Source of the DNA: a candidate division LCP-89 bacterium
GTDB taxonomy: Bacteria; Electryoneota; B3-LCP
Direction of reading: 5' to 3'
Length of the DNA stretch: 64,000 bases
NCBI GenBank assembly: GCA_025774555.1
Contig: JALGVT010000002.1
Coordinates: 62,001-126,000 of the forward strand
Below are positions 61,892 through 64,000 of the stretch, piece after piece. Each line of letters begins with the position of its first letter. Positions within the stretch are counted from its first letter, which is position 1. The notes below the pieces were generated by a model. It made no database searches and was not told where the DNA came from. It was given only the letters and a program-made list of their open reading frames with translations. A program made the position numbers and the translations under genes.

Positions 61892-63418
61892 CTAATGCCT
61901 GAAATGTCTCTCACCTGTGAATACCAGCGCGACGTTATGCTTATCGCAGGCGGCGATGACCTCTTCATCGCGCACCGATCCGCCAGGTTCGATAATCGCC
62001 GTAGCTCCGGCTTCCATGACCGCTTCCGCGCCGTCGGCAAAGGGGAAGAAGGCGTCCGATCCGGCGACGGAGTTCTGCAGATCACAACCGTATTTCTTCG
62101 CCCGGGCAATGGCGAGTTCCGCGGAATCGACGCGGGAAGTTTGACCGATACCTATGCCGACAGTTCTGTCGGTATTGGCGAAAACAATGGCATTCGACTT
62201 TGCCCAGCGCGTCACCTTCCAGGCGAAATCAAGTCCAGCCCATTCGTCATCGGTCGGCTGTCGTTGTGAAGCGACTCGCCAGGCTTCTGATCTTGCCGCG
62301 ATGGAGTCGCGCTGCTGCACCAGCAAACCGCCAGCCGCGGTGCGCATGTCGTCGATGGTCGTCTTCATATCCGGCATGCGGATCAAACGCAGGTTCTTCT
62401 TTTTCTTCAATATCGCCAGCGCATCTTCAGTAAAATCGGGAGCCACGATCACTTCATAAAACACGCTCTTCAACTCTTCTGCCAGTTCCGCGGTTACCGG
62501 TCGATTGACGCCGACGATGCCGCCGAAGGGGCTCATGTTGTCGGTGGCAAATGCCTTTTTATAAGTTTCGACCAGATCATCGCCTATGGCAATTCCGCAG
62601 GGCACTGTATGCTTAAGCAGCGCCACGCAGGGCTCGTCAAATTCCGCTGCCAACCCGGCGGCGGCTTCGAGGTCGAGTAGATTGTTAAACGAAAGTTCTT
62701 TGCCCCAGAGCTGATCGAAACCGATAGATTTGCGACCGGGCAGATAAAAAGCCGCTTTCTGGTGAGGATTTTCGCCGTATCGCAGCGCCTGGTGACGATG
62801 GAAATGCAGGATCAGATCTTCGGGGAAATCATGCGAAGCTCCGCCGGTGAGGTAAGCGGATACAGCGCGGTCATATTCGCTGGTATGGTTAAAAGCTTCA
62901 GCGGCAAGATTGCGGCGGAAAGCATCATCCACGCTGTCATTTTCTATCGCTTTAATGACCGCTTCATAAGCAGATGGTCTGCAGACCGGCAGAACGTAGA
63001 GAAAATTCTTGGCGGCGGCGCGCAACATTGCCGGACCGCCGATATCAATCATCTCCAGGACGTCGGTCAAGTCTGCGTTGGGATCGGCTGCCGTGCGGGC
63101 AAAGGGGTACAGGTTGACAGCGACCAGATCGATTGTCCCGATGTTCAGTTCGGACAGTTTGTCCATATCGGAAGCGATATTCCTGCGGGCTAAAATGCCG
63201 CCGTGGACATGTGGATGCAGCGTTTTGACACGCCCGCTCATGATTTCAGGGAATCCGGTAATTTCGTCCACCTGCCTGACTGGAATGCCCGTGCTGGTTA
63301 TGGCTTTGGCGGTGCCGCCGGTAGATATGATTTCCACTCCGAGTTGGTGCAATTGTGCGGCGAATTCGGTAACGCCGGTCTTGTCGTAGACGGATATTAA
63401 AGCTCTTTTGATTGACAT
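61892..63418 (-). CDS. purH: Bifunctional AICAR transformylase/IMP cyclohydrolase
   Basis: 508 residues. N-terminal cyclohydrolase (VYDKTGVTEFAAQLHQLGVE, ISTGGTAKAI, VKTLHPHVHGGILARR) and C-terminal transformylase (KHTVPCGIAIG, ATDNMSPFGGIVGVN, SDAFFPFADG). Last two steps to IMP. No Shine-Dalgarno sequence is visible; a run of heptamer repeats precedes its start. Downstream partner of purN. Confidence 0.96.
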   Translation of the reverse strand: MSIKRALISVYDKTGVTEFAAQLHQLGVEIISTGGTAKAITSTGIPVRQVDEITGFPEIMSGRVKTLHPHVHGGILARRNIASDMDKLSELNIGTIDLVAVNLYPFARTAADPNADLTDVLEMIDIGGPAMLRAAAKNFLYVLPVCRPSAYEAVIKAIENDSVDDAFRRNLAAEAFNHTSEYDRAVSAYLTGGASHDFPEDLILHFHRHQALRYGENPHQKAAFYLPGRKSIGFDQLWGKELSFNNLLDLEAAAGLAAEFDEPCVALLKHTVPCGIAIGDDLVETYKKAFATDNMSPFGGIVGVNRPVTAELAEELKSVFYEVIVAPDFTEDALAILKKKKNLRLIRMPDMKTTIDDMRTAAGGLLVQQRDSIAARSEAWRVASQRQPTDDEWAGLDFAWKVTRWAKSNAIVFANTDRTVGIGIGQTSRVDSAELAIARAKKYGCDLQNSVAGSDAFFPFADGAEAVMEAGATAIIEPGGSVRDEEVIAACDKHNVALVFTGERHFRH

Positions 63419-63420
63419 TT

Positions 63421-63455
63421 TTAGTGATTAGTGGTTAGTGATTAGTGATTGATGA
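63421..63455. repeat. Heptamer tandem repeat (TTAGTGA)x5
   Basis: Five 7-bp units, three exact, in the short gap between the purN stop and the purH start. On the minus strand each unit contains TAA, which falls in a different frame each time. Confidence 0.8.
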
Positions 63456-64000
63456 TTAGCGTAATATTTCAACTCTATGCCCGTAAAGGCGGATTTTATC
63501 TTGCACTGCCAGTTCGACGGCTTTCGGGTAAATGGCGTGTTCTACTTTAAGAACACGGGCTGCCAGCGTTTCCGGTGTATCGTCAAACAGGACCGGGACG
63601 GTATCCTGCAGAACAACAGGACCGGTATCGTATTGCTCATCGACGATATGAACAGTGGCGCCGGATACTTTCATGCCGGATTCGATCACGGCACGGTGAA
63701 CGTTTTCGCCGTACATGCCTTTCCCGCCGAAAAACGGAAGTAAAGCGGGATGAATGTTCAGTATATGGCTTTGATACCTTTGCACGACTTCAGAAGGGAT
63801 CATTTTCAGGTATCCCGCCAGAGTGATCCAATCCACTTCATGCTTTTCCAGTTCATGTAAAAGCTGTCTGATAAATTCATCCCTGCCGGAGAAGGCTTTC
63901 GAATTGATGTGGACAAAGGAGATGCCCTCGGCGGCGGCGATTTCAGCCGCGCCGGGATGAGGTCTGTCGCTGATTAAAAGGGTGTACTTCGCCGGCAGTT
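63456..64000 (-). CDS. purN: Phosphoribosylglycinamide formyltransferase, 5' end outside window
   Basis: The frame is open to the right edge (about 180 codons); the family is about 200 residues, so only the first part is missing. LPAKYTLLISDRPHPGAAEI is followed by the catalytic Asn and His in ILNIHPALLP and Asp in HIVDEQYDTGP. Transfers a formyl group in purine synthesis, upstream of purH in the pathway and in the operon. Confidence 0.94.
   Translation of the reverse strand, partial: LPAKYTLLISDRPHPGAAEIAAAEGISFVHINSKAFSGRDEFIRQLLHELEKHEVDWITLAGYLKMIPSEVVQRYQSHILNIHPALLPFFGGKGMYGENVHRAVIESGMKVSGATVHIVDEQYDTGPVVLQDTVPVLFDDTPETLAARVLKVEHAIYPKAVELAVQDKIRLYGHRVEILR

Noticed and set aside
1-64000. 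tRNA, rRNA or phage genes
   Set aside because: No cloverleaf, rRNA signature, integrase or phage structural gene could be recognised in any gap.

Overview
The window is a gene-dense stretch of a Gram-negative bacterial chromosome. Most genes lie on the minus strand in long, tightly packed operons. Several secreted proteins end in Por/type IX secretion (T9SS)-type C-terminal sorting tails, and a PorV/PorQ-like protein is present. This points to the FCB side of the tree (an uncultured lineage near groups such as Zixibacteria, KSB1 or Marinimicrobia). It is probably not a classical Bacteroidota, because nearly every promoter I can read is a TTGAnn - 17 bp - TATATT sigma70-like site rather than the Bacteroidota -33/-7 type. 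The phylum is an inference. No rRNA, tRNA or CRISPR array was seen.

Layout. 1-5285: a MarR-controlled RND efflux operon (marR, tolC-like, adaptor, permease cut by the left edge). 5286-10703: nested palindromic repeats, a decayed M6-type protease gene and two T9SS-tailed secreted proteins, one of them a subtilase. 10809-25081: a long minus-strand block of housekeeping genes read from yicC: gmk, rpoZ, coaBC, type-4 UDG, dnaB, relA/spoT, ruvX, a Gfo/Idh/MocA oxidoreductase, lnt, a small membrane protein, bamD, nadD and resB. 25162-26850: a PorV-like gene divergent from a small YgbA-type gene. 26952-36724: yebC, ruvC, ruvA, ruvB, queA, ispDF, gltX and a SpoIIE-type phosphatase, all minus strand. 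36900-40750: three plus-strand envelope genes (PorT-like barrel, abundant-looking outer-membrane protein with a duplicated promoter-leader, ModA-like lipoprotein).

40904-48919 is plus strand. An Aquifex-type aconitase and an NADP isocitrate dehydrogenase are separated by an accessory island. The island holds a REP-associated tyrosine transposase (RAYT), a family of nine REP-like palindromes, a PD-(D/E)XK-like orphan gene, an MntA/HepT toxin-antitoxin pair and trmO. After icd come a secreted protein with a recent internal duplication, an attC-like relic of an integron cassette and a PIN-domain gene. This is the most unusual part of the window.

49369-64000: a BFN/UVR nuclease gene, rpmB (plus strand), a class V aminotransferase, an HDOD gene, the cell-shape operon mreB-mreC-mreD-mrdA-rodA, an envelope/redox cluster (outer-membrane barrel, TlpA-like thioredoxin, T9SS-tailed protein, and a PEGA-redoxin lipoprotein gene carrying two frameshifts), then purH and purN (cut by the right edge).

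How parts fit: the T9SS-tailed cargo, the PorV-like protein and the PorT-like barrel suggest an active type IX-like export route. The mre/mrd operon builds a rod-shaped envelope. The yicC and yebC blocks are typical housekeeping operons. The 42.8-49.3 kb segment and the 5.3-6.4 kb segment carry nearly all signs of mobile DNA.
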